Below, in pieces: positions 52,686 through 60,514 of a stretch of 64,000 nt of DNA (position 1 is its first letter; the number at the start of each line of letters is the position of its first letter). Origin of the DNA: Actinomadura macra NBRC 14102 (GTDB lineage Bacteria; Actinomycetota; Actinomycetes; Streptosporangiales; Streptosporangiaceae). The DNA lies in the NCBI RefSeq assembly GCF_001552215.1, contig NZ_BCQT01000015.1, forward strand, positions 186,001 to 250,000, read 5' to 3'. The notes under the pieces were generated by a model, which saw nothing but the letters and a program-made list of their open reading frames with translations, searched no databases and was not told the DNA's origin. The position numbers and the translations under genes were made by a program.

Positions 52686-53912
52686 ATGCCCGAGGAGACG
52701 TTCGTCATCGCCGGTGCCAGCCTGGCGGGTGCCAAGGCGGCGGAGACGCTCCGCGAGGAGGGCTTCGCGGGCCGGGTGCTGCTGATCGGCGAGGAGATCG
52801 AACGGCCGTACGAGCGACCACCCCTGTCCAAGGGCTTCCTGCTGGACAAGGAACAGCGGGAGAAAGCCCACGTCCACGAGGGCGACTGGTACGACAAGCA
52901 TGAGGTGGACCTGCGGCTGGGCGTCTCCGTCGACGCCATCGACCGTGCCGCGCACCAGGTACGCCTGTCGACCAAGGAACCGATCGGGTACGACAAACTG
53001 CTCCTGGCGACCGGGGCGTCCCCACGGCAGCTGGAGGTCCCCGGGTCCAGGCTCCAGGGCATCCACTATCTGCGCACGATGGCTGACTCGGCCGCCCTCA
53101 AGCAAGCGCTCGCGCACGGTGGCCGCCGGGTCGTGGTGGCCGGGGCGGGTTGGATCGGGCTGGAGACCGCCGCCGCGGCCCGCTCGTACGGCAACGACGT
53201 CACCGTGATCGAGCCTGAGCCCGTGCCACTGCACGCCTCCGTCGGCCCCGAACTGGGCGCGGTCTTCGCTGACCTGCACCGTGAGCACGGCGTCGATCTG
53301 CGACTCGACCAGGGCGTGGCGGGATTCTGGGGTGCCGGACAGGTATCGGCGGTGGTCACCTCGGGCGGCGCCGAGGTCCCCGCGGACGTCGTGATCGTCG
53401 GCATCGGCGTCCGCCCGAACACACGGCTGGCCGAGGAGGCCGGGCTGGAGGTGGCGGACGGGGTCCTCGTCGACGCATCCCTCCGCACGTCCGACCCCGA
53501 CATCTACGCCGCCGGCGACGTCGCGAACGCCTACAACCCGCTGCTCGGCCGCCGGATCCGCGTGGAGCACTGGGCGAACGCACTGAACGGCGGCCCGGCC
53601 GCCGCACGCGCCATGCTCGGCCAGGAGGTCACCTACGATCGGGTCCCGTACTTCTTCAGCGACCAGTACGACCTCGGCATGGAGATGTCCGGCGTCGCGA
53701 CGCCGGGGGAGTACGACGAGGTCGTCTACCGGGGGGACGTCGCAGGCCGCGAGTTCATCGCCTTCTGGCTGTCCGGCGGGCGTGTCGTCGGCGGCATGAA
53801 CGTCAACGTGTGGGACGTGACCGGAGACATCCAGACGCTGATCAGGTCCGGCAGCCCCGTGGACGGGACCCGCCTGGCCGACCCGGAAACCCCACTGACC
53901 GAACTCGCCTGA
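52686..53912 (+). CDS. FAD-dependent ferredoxin/rubredoxin reductase-like oxidoreductase
   Basis: A 408-residue flavoprotein of the bacterial ferredoxin-reductase (BenD/ThcD) type, which passes electrons from NAD(P)H to a ferredoxin. The FAD motif is FVIAGASLAGAKAAETLREEG (residues about 5 to 25). The NADH-binding Rossmann motif is VVVAGAGWIGLETAAAA. ATGASPRQ and the FAD-closing IYAAGDVAN are also present. The C-terminal Reductase_C domain follows (FFSDQYDLGMEMSG). ATG at 52686 has a fine ribosome-binding site (AGGAGG at 52676-52681). No ferredoxin or P450 gene is adjacent. Its stop lies within a tandem repeat array. Confidence 0.9.
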   Translation: MPEETFVIAGASLAGAKAAETLREEGFAGRVLLIGEEIERPYERPPLSKGFLLDKEQREKAHVHEGDWYDKHEVDLRLGVSVDAIDRAAHQVRLSTKEPIGYDKLLLATGASPRQLEVPGSRLQGIHYLRTMADSAALKQALAHGGRRVVVAGAGWIGLETAAAARSYGNDVTVIEPEPVPLHASVGPELGAVFADLHREHGVDLRLDQGVAGFWGAGQVSAVVTSGGAEVPADVVIVGIGVRPNTRLAEEAGLEVADGVLVDASLRTSDPDIYAAGDVANAYNPLLGRRIRVEHWANALNGGPAAARAMLGQEVTYDRVPYFFSDQYDLGMEMSGVATPGEYDEVVYRGDVAGREFIAFWLSGGRVVGGMNVNVWDVTGDIQTLIRSGSPVDGTRLADPETPLTELA

Positions 53913-54079
53913 TCACCGTGCTCGCCTGATCACCGTGCTCGCCTGATCACTGTGCTTGCCTGATCCGCGGTGCTCCTTTGGTCCGCTGTGCTCGCCTGCC
54001 CCACCCAACTCGCCCGAACTACCGTGCTCGCTTGATCCACCGGTGCTCGTCCGAACCACCGTGCTCGCTTGATCCACTG
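53904..54079 (+). repeat. Degenerate 17-19 bp tandem array spanning a stop codon
   Basis: Ten units of about 17 to 19 bases, beginning CTCGCCTGATCACCGTG. The first two are identical; the third differs by one base; later ones decay (CTTGCCTGATCCGCGGTG, CTCCTTTGGTCCGCTGTG, CTCGCTTGATCCACTGG). The first unit contains the last two sense codons and the TGA of the flavoprotein gene. No spacer sequences, so it is not a CRISPR array. Units grow more divergent away from the gene. Confidence 0.9.
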
Positions 54080-54152
54080 GCCGGCCATCCCGTCCGATTG
54101 AATCCCCGGTGGGGCATTCCGCCGGAGATGTCAGCAACGTAGGGTCGTCCGG

Positions 54153-55367
54153 GTGGTGACGGAGAAGATCACGCCGCCCGTCCGGGCGCGGACCGCGGTG
54201 ACGGTGGCGTTCACCGTCCACGGGCTGACCGGCACCGCCTGGGTGACCCGGATCCCGCAGATCAAGGAGCACCTCGGGCTGAGCGAGGGCGCGATGGGCG
54301 TGGCCCTGCTAGGCGCGCCCGTGGGCGTCGCCGTCGCGGTGCGGTTCGCGGGAATGATCGTCGCGCGCTGGGGCAGCCGCGCGACGACGGTCGCCGGCGG
54401 GATCGTCGGCGCGCTGTCGCTCGTCCCCCTGGGGCTGGCCTGGAACCTCGGCGCGCTGATCTGCGCCTTGGCGGTGCTGGGCGCCTCACTTGGCCTGATG
54501 GACGTGGCCATGAACGCCCAGGGCGTCGCCGTCGAGCGCGGCTACCGGCGCCCCCTGATGTCCGGGATGCACGGTGCTTACAGCATCGGGACCCTCGTAG
54601 CAGCCCTGATCGGTTCCGCTGCGGCTCACAAGGGCGTCCCGGTTGCCGTCCACCTCTCCCTGGCGACGGGCGTGCTGATGACGGTGCTGCTCTTCGGCTG
54701 CCGGGACCTGTTGGATCGTTCCGCTGACACCCTCCTGGAGGAGCCCGAGAACCTGGGGGCCTCCGACAAGCCGGACGGCGCGTCCAAGCCCGACACCACC
54801 CCGTCGGGCGGGGGATCTGGGCGGTGGCTGCTGGCGATGCTCGGGATCATCGGCCTGTGCTCGTTCGTCGGTGAAGGGGCGATGGCCGACTGGAGTGCGA
54901 TCTACCTGCGGGAGAGCCTCGGGACCGGCCCCGGCGTCGCGGGCCTCGGTTTCGCCGGATGCGCGGTCGCCATGACCGCCGGACGCCTCGCCGGGGACAA
55001 GGTCGTGGCACGGTTCGGTCCCGTCCCGGTGCTGCGGGCCGGCTCACTGATCGCCGCGCTCGGGCTCGGGCTCGGGCTCGCGGTCCGGGACCCGGCCGCC
55101 GCCGTGGCCGGCTTCACCCTGTTCGGCCTCGGCATCGCCGTCGTCGCACCCGTCACCTTCAGCGCCGCGGGCAATGTGCCCGGCGTGCCCGCCGCGTCCG
55201 GTATCTCCAGGGTGACCGGCGTCGGCTACGCCGGGCTGCTGGGCGGGCCACCCGTCATCGGCTTCGTCGCGCAGGGCGTCGGCCTGGGCTGGGCGCTGGC
55301 CGTCCCGGTCGGGCTGGTCGGCCTGATCTTCCTGCTGGCTCCGGCGGTGGCCACCGCCGGGCGCTGA
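54153..55367 (+). CDS. MFS transporter, YbjJ-like
   Basis: A 404-residue major-facilitator protein with 12 predicted helices in two halves, separated by a charged loop (EEPENLGASDKPDGASKPD). Half one has RWGSRATTVAGGIVGALS, the family A-type loop; DVAMNAQGVAVERGYRRPLMSGMHGAYSIG resembles the YbjJ group of uncharacterised transporters. Half two has GEGAMADWSAIYLRESLG, also YbjJ-like. GTG at 54153 (or 54156). Substrate not predictable. It lies 73 bases past the end of the repeat array. Confidence 0.85.
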   Translation: MVTEKITPPVRARTAVTVAFTVHGLTGTAWVTRIPQIKEHLGLSEGAMGVALLGAPVGVAVAVRFAGMIVARWGSRATTVAGGIVGALSLVPLGLAWNLGALICALAVLGASLGLMDVAMNAQGVAVERGYRRPLMSGMHGAYSIGTLVAALIGSAAAHKGVPVAVHLSLATGVLMTVLLFGCRDLLDRSADTLLEEPENLGASDKPDGASKPDTTPSGGGSGRWLLAMLGIIGLCSFVGEGAMADWSAIYLRESLGTGPGVAGLGFAGCAVAMTAGRLAGDKVVARFGPVPVLRAGSLIAALGLGLGLAVRDPAAAVAGFTLFGLGIAVVAPVTFSAAGNVPGVPAASGISRVTGVGYAGLLGGPPVIGFVAQGVGLGWALAVPVGLVGLIFLLAPAVATAGR

Positions 55368-55444
55368 ACTCCAGCCCGTGACGTGCTGACTCTTGCCCAG
55401 GTTGTGACCATGACATATGTCCGACTCAGGTAAGGTCTGGGCGA

Positions 55445-55906
55445 GTGAACACCATGCAGCGGTCAAGACCGGTCAGAACGGTCTCGTCCGCCCCGGCGTA
55501 CCGCACGTTCCTTCGTGAACTGCTCACTTTTGGCTTCGTGGGTTTCGTCGGCACCCTCATCATGATCTTCGGCGCGAACCTCATGCGCGCCTGGCTCGGC
55601 GGCAGCCCCGTGACGAGCGTCGTCGTGCCGACCGTGGTGTCCACCCTGACCTCCTACCTGGCCAACCGGTTCTGGACGTTCCGGCACCGCGACAGCGACG
55701 GGTCCGGTCGCGAGGTCGTGGTCTTCTTCGCGCTGAACGGCGTCGGGCTGCTCATCCAGGTTCTGTGCACCGGATTCACCTACTACACCCTCGGCCTGCA
55801 CGGCGGTGTCGCCTACAACCTCGGCCTGCTCGCGGGCGTCGGTCTCGGTGCGGCGTTCCGCTACTGGTCGTACAAGAAGTGGGTCTTCACCCCCGCGGCC
55901 GCGTGA
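55445..55906 (+). CDS. GtrA-family membrane protein
   Basis: A 153-residue protein with four predicted helices. GtrA family features: FLRELLTFGFVGFVGTLIMI at the first helix, SYLANRFWTFRHR after the second, and GAAFRYWSYKKWVF at the end. These proteins are thought to flip or assist polyprenyl-linked sugars. GTG at 55445. A perfect palindrome GACATATGTC lies at 55412-55421 and TAAGGT (55431-55436) could be a -10 element for a near-leaderless mRNA. Confidence 0.9.
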   Translation: MNTMQRSRPVRTVSSAPAYRTFLRELLTFGFVGFVGTLIMIFGANLMRAWLGGSPVTSVVVPTVVSTLTSYLANRFWTFRHRDSDGSGREVVVFFALNGVGLLIQVLCTGFTYYTLGLHGGVAYNLGLLAGVGLGAAFRYWSYKKWVFTPAAA

Positions 55907-55914
55907 CCCGGGCC

Positions 55915-56020
55915 GCCCCGCCCTCTGCGCCAACCCTGCCCTCTGGGTTCACCCTGCCCCCGGCTGCGCCCGCCCCGCCCCTGGCTGCGCCCGCCCTGCC
56001 TTCTGTGCCCGCCGCGGGAA
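55915..56020 (+). repeat. Imperfect repeats after GtrA gene
   Basis: Imperfect 18-21 base units of the form CTGCGCCCGCC(C)TGCC run from just past the GtrA stop toward the ECF41 gene. They have no coding sense in any frame and sit between the genes. They add to the same 3'-end repeat theme. Confidence 0.55.
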
Positions 56021-56051
56021 TGCCTTGGGCGGAGATCGGGTCGTACACGTC

Positions 56052-56945
56052 ATGAGCACGCCCATCCAGGACCGGCCGAGCCGCCTCGACGACGAGTGGC
56101 CCCAGCACCGTCCAGCGGTGTTCGGCGCCGCCTACCGCATCACCGGCAGCGTCGCCGACGCCGAGGACATCGTCCAGGACGTGTGGCTGCGCGCCGCCGC
56201 ACAGGGGACCCTGGACGGTATCCGCGACCTTCGTGCCTGGCTGCTCACCGTCGCCGCGCGCCGCTCCTACGACGTGCTCGGCACCGCCCGCGCCCGCCGC
56301 GTCGACTACGTCGGCCCATGGTTGCCCGAACCCCTGCTGACCGGCCCGGACGCGTCCGAGAAGGTCCTGGTGGACGACATCGTCGGCACCGCGATGATGC
56401 TGGTACTGGAGGAGCTGTCGCCCCCCGAGCGGGTCGCCTTCGTCCTGCATCAGGCGTTCGAGGTTCCGTACGACCAGATCGCCGGCGTGCTCGGCAAGTC
56501 ACCAGCGGCCTGCCGGCAACTCGCGTCCCGAGCCCGCCGCAAGGTCGCCGCCGCCCAGCCGGCCCGTCCCGCCTCGCGCACCGAACGCGAGAAGGTCCTC
56601 GCGGCCTTCCGCGCCGCGTACGAGAAGGGCGACGGTGCGGCGCTGATGGAACTGCTCGACCCGGACGCGACGTACACCACCGACGGCGGCGGCAAGATCT
56701 TCGCCGCCCGAAAGATCATCGTCGGCGCGGCGCGGGTCGTCACCACCCTGCTCCGGGTGGGCGCGCGCCACCGGGTGCGGCTCATCCCGGCAGAGGTGAA
56801 CGGCGAACCTGCCTTGCTGGTCCACTCCAGCGGCCGCATCACCGGCGTCGACACCATGCAGATACAGAACGGCCGCATCACCGCCTACCGTCGCGTCCTC
56901 AATCCGGACAAACTCGTGCCCCTGACAGATCACCTCCAGACGTAG
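56052..56945 (+). CDS. sigJ: ECF41-family sigma factor (SigJ-like) with SnoaL-like C-terminus
   Basis: A 297-residue ECF sigma factor of the ECF41 type. Region 2 has FGAAYRITGSVADAEDIVQDVWLR; region 4 has VAFVLHQAFEVPYDQIAGVLGKSPAACRQLASRARRK. The C-terminal 120 residues form the SnoaL-like domain that replaces an anti-sigma partner, with the ECF41 DGGGK motif (TTDGGGKIFAA) and NPDKL (VLNPDKLVPL) clearly present. ATG at 56052. ECF41 genes normally sit beside COE genes (carboxymuconolactone decarboxylase, oxidoreductase, epimerase); one such gene is 1045 bases downstream. Confidence 0.93.
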   Translation: MSTPIQDRPSRLDDEWPQHRPAVFGAAYRITGSVADAEDIVQDVWLRAAAQGTLDGIRDLRAWLLTVAARRSYDVLGTARARRVDYVGPWLPEPLLTGPDASEKVLVDDIVGTAMMLVLEELSPPERVAFVLHQAFEVPYDQIAGVLGKSPAACRQLASRARRKVAAAQPARPASRTEREKVLAAFRAAYEKGDGAALMELLDPDATYTTDGGGKIFAARKIIVGAARVVTTLLRVGARHRVRLIPAEVNGEPALLVHSSGRITGVDTMQIQNGRITAYRRVLNPDKLVPLTDHLQT

Positions 56946-57021
56946 CCCTCCCACCCGACCCCAGGCCATCACCCCGCCCCAAGCCGTCCGCAGCGACTGG
57001 TCGTCCGGGTCTTATGCTCCG

Positions 57022-57082
57022 GCCTGCCGCCTGCCGCCTGCCGCCTGCCGCCTGCCGCCTGCCGCCTGCCGCCTGCCGCCTG
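57022..57082 (+). repeat. Heptanucleotide GCCTGCC array
   Basis: Eight perfect head-to-tail copies of GCCTGCC (57022-57077) and a partial ninth, 116 bases upstream of the DUF4389 start and 77 bases after the ECF41 stop. A 7-base unit will change frame or spacing when it slips. Perfection of all eight copies suggests active turnover. Confidence 0.9.
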
Positions 57083-57197
57083 GGGCGCGGCATATCGGGG
57101 CGAAGGATGACGGGCTGGCCGATCTAGGACGTCAGTTCCTCCTCGGCGGCAGAACGGAACAGAGGTACGCTCCGGGGGACCTGGCCGAGGAGGTCGC

Positions 57198-57923
57198 ATG
57201 GCGGGGACCCTGGCGGGCGCTGCACCCGGCGGAGAGTGGCAGCCCACCCTCGATATCGAAGGACCGTCGCCGCAGGCGCGGATCACCGTGTTCTTTCGTG
57301 CGATCCTGATCATCCCGCACATCCTGGTGCTGATCGTCCTGCACGTCGTCGCGGACGTCGTGGCGATCATCGGATGGTTCGCGGCGCTGGTGCTGGGGCG
57401 GCTGCCGGACTGGGCCGCCGGATACCTGACCGGATACCTCGCGTGGTCCGTCAGGGTCGGCGCCTACGGCTATCTGCTGGTGGGCGAGTACCCGCCGTTC
57501 GCATGGGCGCCGACGGACTACCCGGCGCGCGTCGAGGTGCGGCCGGGTCCACTCAACCGCCTCGCGGTGCTGTTCCGGATCATCCTGATCATTCCCGCCG
57601 CGATCGTGGCGAACGTGGTGACGACCGGCTGGGCTGTCGCCGGGCTCGTCATCTGGCTGATCGTCCTGATCAAGGGCCGGATGCCGGTCGCGCTGTTCGG
57701 GGCGACCGCCGCCGTCCAGCGGTACTGGCTGCGCACCCAGGCGTACACGCTGATGCTGACCTCTGCGTACCCGAAGCGCCTGTTCGGCGACGAACCGGAG
57801 GAACCACGCGCCTCGGCGACCCGGCCGCTCGTCCTCGACGGGACGGCCCGTAACCTGCTGGTGCTGTTCATCGTGCTCGGTGTGCTCGGCGCCCTGCTGC
57901 AGGGCTCCATACGCAGCCTGTGA
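57198..57923 (+). CDS. DUF4389 membrane protein
   Basis: A 241-residue protein. ATG at 57198 with a good ribosome-binding site (GAGGAGG). DUF4389 pattern: ARITVFFRAILIIPHILVLIVLHVVADVVAIIGWFAALVLG, then FRIILIIPAAIVANVVTTGWAVAGLVIWLIVLIKGRMP, repeated twice, giving about six helices. Three Arg/Pro charged turns (GRLPDWAAGYLTGYLAWSVRV, PFAWAPTDYPARVEVRPG). Function unknown. It lies between an ECF41 sigma gene and its likely COE target, and may share that regulation. Confidence 0.85.
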   Translation: MAGTLAGAAPGGEWQPTLDIEGPSPQARITVFFRAILIIPHILVLIVLHVVADVVAIIGWFAALVLGRLPDWAAGYLTGYLAWSVRVGAYGYLLVGEYPPFAWAPTDYPARVEVRPGPLNRLAVLFRIILIIPAAIVANVVTTGWAVAGLVIWLIVLIKGRMPVALFGATAAVQRYWLRTQAYTLMLTSAYPKRLFGDEPEEPRASATRPLVLDGTARNLLVLFIVLGVLGALLQGSIRSL

Positions 57924-57989
57924 CCATCCCTTCAGCGGTCACGGCTTGGCCGGCTATGTCGTCTCCCTGGTGAAGAAGGGAGAACGACA

Positions 57990-58430
57990 ATGGCACGCCT
58001 GCTCATGCCGGAGGCCACACCCGAGGTCCACAAGGGATTCATGGACATCGCCCGCGTGATTCGCAAGGGGCCGCTGAACCACCGGGTGCAGGATCTCATC
58101 AAGATCCGCGCGTCCCAGCTGAACGGCTGCGCGTACTGCGTGGACGCGCACACCCGCGACGCCCGCGCTCTCGGCGAGACCGAGGAGCGCCTCTACCACC
58201 TCACCATCTGGCGCGAGTCGCACCTCTACAGCGAGCCGGAACGCGCCGCGCTCGGCTACACCGAGGCCGTCACGCGCCGGGAACCGGTGAGCGACGAACT
58301 CTGGGAGATCTTGCGCAAGCACTACCCGGACGACCGGGAACTCGGCGACCTCGTCGGGCTGGTCTCCTTGATCAACGCTCTGAACCTGCTCGGAGTGCCG
58401 TTGAAGCTCCGGCCCCCTGTCCGAGGCTGA
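57990..58430 (+). CDS. Carboxymuconolactone-decarboxylase / AhpD-family protein
   Basis: A 146-residue protein of the AhpD-like alkylhydroperoxidase fold. The redox pair is in NGCAYCVDAHTRDARALGE with CxxC and the following His; the charge-relay Glu is upstream in the helix before it. ATG at 57990 follows GAAGGGAG. As a carboxymuconolactone-decarboxylase-like protein it is the C component of the COE group commonly controlled by ECF41 sigma factors. A 10-bp hairpin follows at 58465. A role in peroxide reduction is inferred. Confidence 0.88.
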   Translation: MARLLMPEATPEVHKGFMDIARVIRKGPLNHRVQDLIKIRASQLNGCAYCVDAHTRDARALGETEERLYHLTIWRESHLYSEPERAALGYTEAVTRREPVSDELWEILRKHYPDDRELGDLVGLVSLINALNLLGVPLKLRPPVRG

Positions 58431-58857
58431 AACCGCCGTCCGCGCATCCGACCCGCGCATCCGACCCGCGCGCCGAAGTGGCGGCGCGCGGGCTCCGGAT
58501 CTCGCTTACCTGTCTTCCAGATCGCTCAGGCGACCGTGCCCGCGCAGGTCACCCACGGGAGAGCGCGCGGACTAGGTGCTCGACCAACTCACTCACGAGG
58601 CAGAGGTGTGGACGGACCACAGGCGTTCACGGACATGGCCGTCCCAGACCGTCCCTGGCCGCGGCCGTAGTTGACCGTGTGCCACCGGCCCGTGCCGGAG
58701 TCGACAACTGCACGGACCAGGCGCGCATACTGAGGATGCCCGGATCAGACGTCCTGGCTGGACTCCGCGCGTGGGCTGGATGTCCGCCGTGGACGAATGG
58801 AAGAGATCTCGCTATCCGGTGGCGGTGACCAGGGTCCCTGGCGGTGGCGTCTCGCCC
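58431..58857. other. Intergenic region, AhpD-like/LLM, convergent
   Basis: 427 bases between the AhpD-like stop and the LLM stop. It contains the hairpin at 58465-58492 and a short direct repeat before it. No frame has the codon bias of its neighbours over more than 40 codons; I see no gene. Confidence 0.55.
58465..58492 (+). terminator. Hairpin after AhpD-like gene
   Basis: CCCGCGCGCC and GGCGCGCGGG form a perfect 10-bp stem with an 8-base loop, 35 bases after the stop. No T tract. The direct repeat GCGCATCCGACCC precedes it. Confidence 0.6.
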
Positions 58858-59727
58858 TCAGCGTCCCGCGGGCACGATCTTCTGGGTCTGCGACAGCGCC
58901 TCGCCAAGAAGGCCGGCGAGGTCCTGACCGGTCCCCTGCGAGAAGATCACCTGGTCAATGCCGGATTCGGCGAGCCGCCCGATGGCGTCGACGGCCGCGT
59001 CCACCGAAGGCTCGCCCGCCAGGAATGTCAGCGCGGTCTTCTCGATGTCGGCATAGTCGCGCCCTTCCCGCTCGCAGTGTTCGCGCAGGATCTCCAGCTT
59101 CCGGGGGAGTTCCTCGCCGTCGAAGAGATTGCACGCATCGGCGTACTTAGCGACGAACCGCAGCGTCTTCTTCTCGCCACCCCCACCGATCAGAATCGGT
59201 GGATGCGGCCGTTGCAGCGCGGGCGGTGAATTCAGCGGACGCTCCAGCCGGTAATGCTCACCCTCGAACGCGGTCTCGTCCCCCTTCCACATCTGATGTG
59301 TGATCTTGAGCGTCTCCTCCAGCCGCTCGAACCTCTCCGCCGTAGGTGGGAAGGCCACGCCGAGGCCGCGCGACTCCTCGTCGTTCCACGCCGCCCCGAT
59401 GCCCAGCCATGCCCGTCCGCCCGACAGGACGTCCAGCGTCGTCACCGTCTTCACGAGGATCCCCGGATGCCGGTAGGTGACACCGGTGACCATCGTCCCG
59501 AGCGTGATTCGCTCGGTCAGCGCCGCGGCGTACGCCAGCGCGGAATAGCCCTCCAGCATGGGCTCCTCAGCCGCCCCCACCACCTGGATCTGGAAGAAGT
59601 GGTCCATCACCCAGAGGGAACGCAGCCCGGCGTCGTCGGCCTCCCGAGCGATCCGGCCGAACGTAGGCCCGATCTGGTCAGGGCCGCCTGGGAAGGTAAA
59701 ACTGGGAACCTGCAGCCCGACATGCAT
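58858..59727 (-). CDS. LLM-class F420-dependent oxidoreductase
   Basis: A 289-residue TIM-barrel protein of the luciferase-like monooxygenase superfamily, of the F420-dependent type (TIGR03560-like). Motifs: VGLQVPSFTFPGG, ADDAGLRSLWVMDHFF, ITLGTMVTGVTYRHPGILVKTVTTLDVLSGGRAWLGIGAAWND, PPILIGGGGEKKTL. Absence of the short TIM-loop residues used for FMN suggests coenzyme F420, common in actinomycetes. ATG at 59727 with AGGAG 8 bases upstream. Its promoter (59793-59823) carries the same operator as the MerR gene at 63041, so it is probably the target of that regulator. Confidence 0.88.
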   Translation of the reverse strand: MHVGLQVPSFTFPGGPDQIGPTFGRIAREADDAGLRSLWVMDHFFQIQVVGAAEEPMLEGYSALAYAAALTERITLGTMVTGVTYRHPGILVKTVTTLDVLSGGRAWLGIGAAWNDEESRGLGVAFPPTAERFERLEETLKITHQMWKGDETAFEGEHYRLERPLNSPPALQRPHPPILIGGGGEKKTLRFVAKYADACNLFDGEELPRKLEILREHCEREGRDYADIEKTALTFLAGEPSVDAAVDAIGRLAESGIDQVIFSQGTGQDLAGLLGEALSQTQKIVPAGR

Positions 59728-59792
59728 GGCAGATGCTCCTAATTCTCAAGATTCTCGAATGTTCAAGCGGGTCGCATCGGACGTCGAGGACA

Positions 59793-59823
59793 ACTTTGCG
59801 ACCTGGAGCACACTCCAGGTCAA
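59793..59823 (-). promoter_or_regulatory. MerR-type promoter/operator of the LLM gene
   Basis: On the minus strand TTGACC (59823-59818) and CAAAGT (59798-59793) are separated by 19 bases, the unusual spacing of MerR-controlled promoters. The 20-bp palindrome ACCTGGAGTGTGCTCCAGGT (59820-59801) spans the spacer. This palindrome is identical to that in front of the MerR gene (63007-63026). A predicted start near 59786 leaves a 59-base leader. Confidence 0.85.
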
Positions 59824-60130
59824 GTCACCCTGTCCCCTTCCTACCCGCCCTCGCCCCCCGGCCCGTAGAGACCACAGCGTCCCCGGACTACGCTCGCGAC
59901 GCGACTGACTCGCGCGGCAGCGCTGCATTGCCCTGGGGTGTGGTCGGTGTTAGCGGGCCACTCCTGCGTGCGGACCTGCCGATCTATGGGGTGCGTCCTC
60001 GCTCTCGTTCTCGTTCATGGAACTTCTCGTTGGTTCAGAGGCATCCAGTACCCGCCATCCGCATGCATTTATGAGTTCATTCTTTGTGGGGCATGGATAT
60101 TGACGGGTTGGTCTCTGTGGAGAACTCTAG

Positions 60131-60170
60131 TTCGGAGTTCGGAGTTCGGAGTTCGGAGTTCGGAGTTCGG
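60131..60170 (+). repeat. TTCGGAG heptanucleotide array
   Basis: Five perfect tandem copies of TTCGGAG (60131-60165) and a partial sixth (TTCGG), ending exactly where palindromic element A starts. The unit is the same as the tail of the element's hairpin arm (ACTTCGGAG), suggesting slippage or rearrangement at the element edge. Confidence 0.85.
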
Positions 60171-60341
60171 CGGTGGGGACGGCGCTGCGTACGGGGCCGC
60201 CCCTCCGAAGTCAAGGGCGCTTCGCGTCGCTACGCGATGGGACTTCGTCCCACCCTTGACTTCGGAGCCTCTGCGGCCCCTGGGTGCAGCTTTTGTCGGG
60301 CAGGCTCCGCCTGCCCCCCGCCCGACGCGCCGCCCCCACCG
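60171..60341 (+). mobile_element. MITE-like palindromic element, copy A
   Basis: 171 bases with 12-bp terminal inverted repeats (CGGTGGGGACGG at the left, CCGCCCCCACCG at the right; one mismatch). Interior: a perfect 15-bp hairpin CTCCGAAGTCAAGGG (60203-60217) and CCCTTGACTTCGGAG (60253-60267); GGGAC/GTCCC; GGGCAGGC/GCCTGCCC. No protein is encoded. Reverse complement of copy B except at two positions. No target duplication seen. Confidence 0.85.
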
Positions 60342-60492
60342 TGGATTCTGGGAGCGGCAAGCGACATTCAAATTGACAAGATGTCCGAAATTATCAGGTT
60401 TTGTTCTGTGTCCATTATGGGATATCTCGATGGTGACAATAATCGAACCTGATATCGGGATCCAGGGCAGGCATTGTTCAAGGTTGTTCGAG

Positions 60493-60514
60493 TATTATGG
60501 GAACATGCGTTCGA
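60493..60514 (+). promoter_or_regulatory. SOS-box-like site at leaderless HNH start
   Basis: GGGAACATGCGTTCGA (60499-60514) matches the actinobacterial LexA consensus TCGAAC-N4-GTTCGA at 10 of 12 defined positions. A -10 element TATTAT (60493-60498) sits 6 bases before the ATG at 60505, so transcription would begin at about the start codon and LexA would cover it. Consistent with damage-inducible 13E12/DUF222 genes in mycobacteria. Confidence 0.7.

Larger units (their letters stand above)
59728..60504. other. Region upstream of HNH gene: promoter, tandem repeat and MITE copy
   Basis: 777 bases between the LLM start and the HNH start. From left: the LLM promoter (59793-59823); an AT-richer segment with no convincing gene; a TTCGGAG array (60131-60170); the palindromic element copy A (60171-60341); a further AT-richer stretch and the HNH promoter region. 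I found no coding sequence in it. Confidence 0.6.

Noticed and set aside
53904..54079. CRISPR array
   Set aside because: Units follow each other without spacers and are degenerate; no cas gene near.
53913..54272. Minus-strand frame with DQASTV repeats
   Set aside because: It is a translation of the tandem DNA array; there is no ribosome-binding site and the frame overlaps the MFS gene start.
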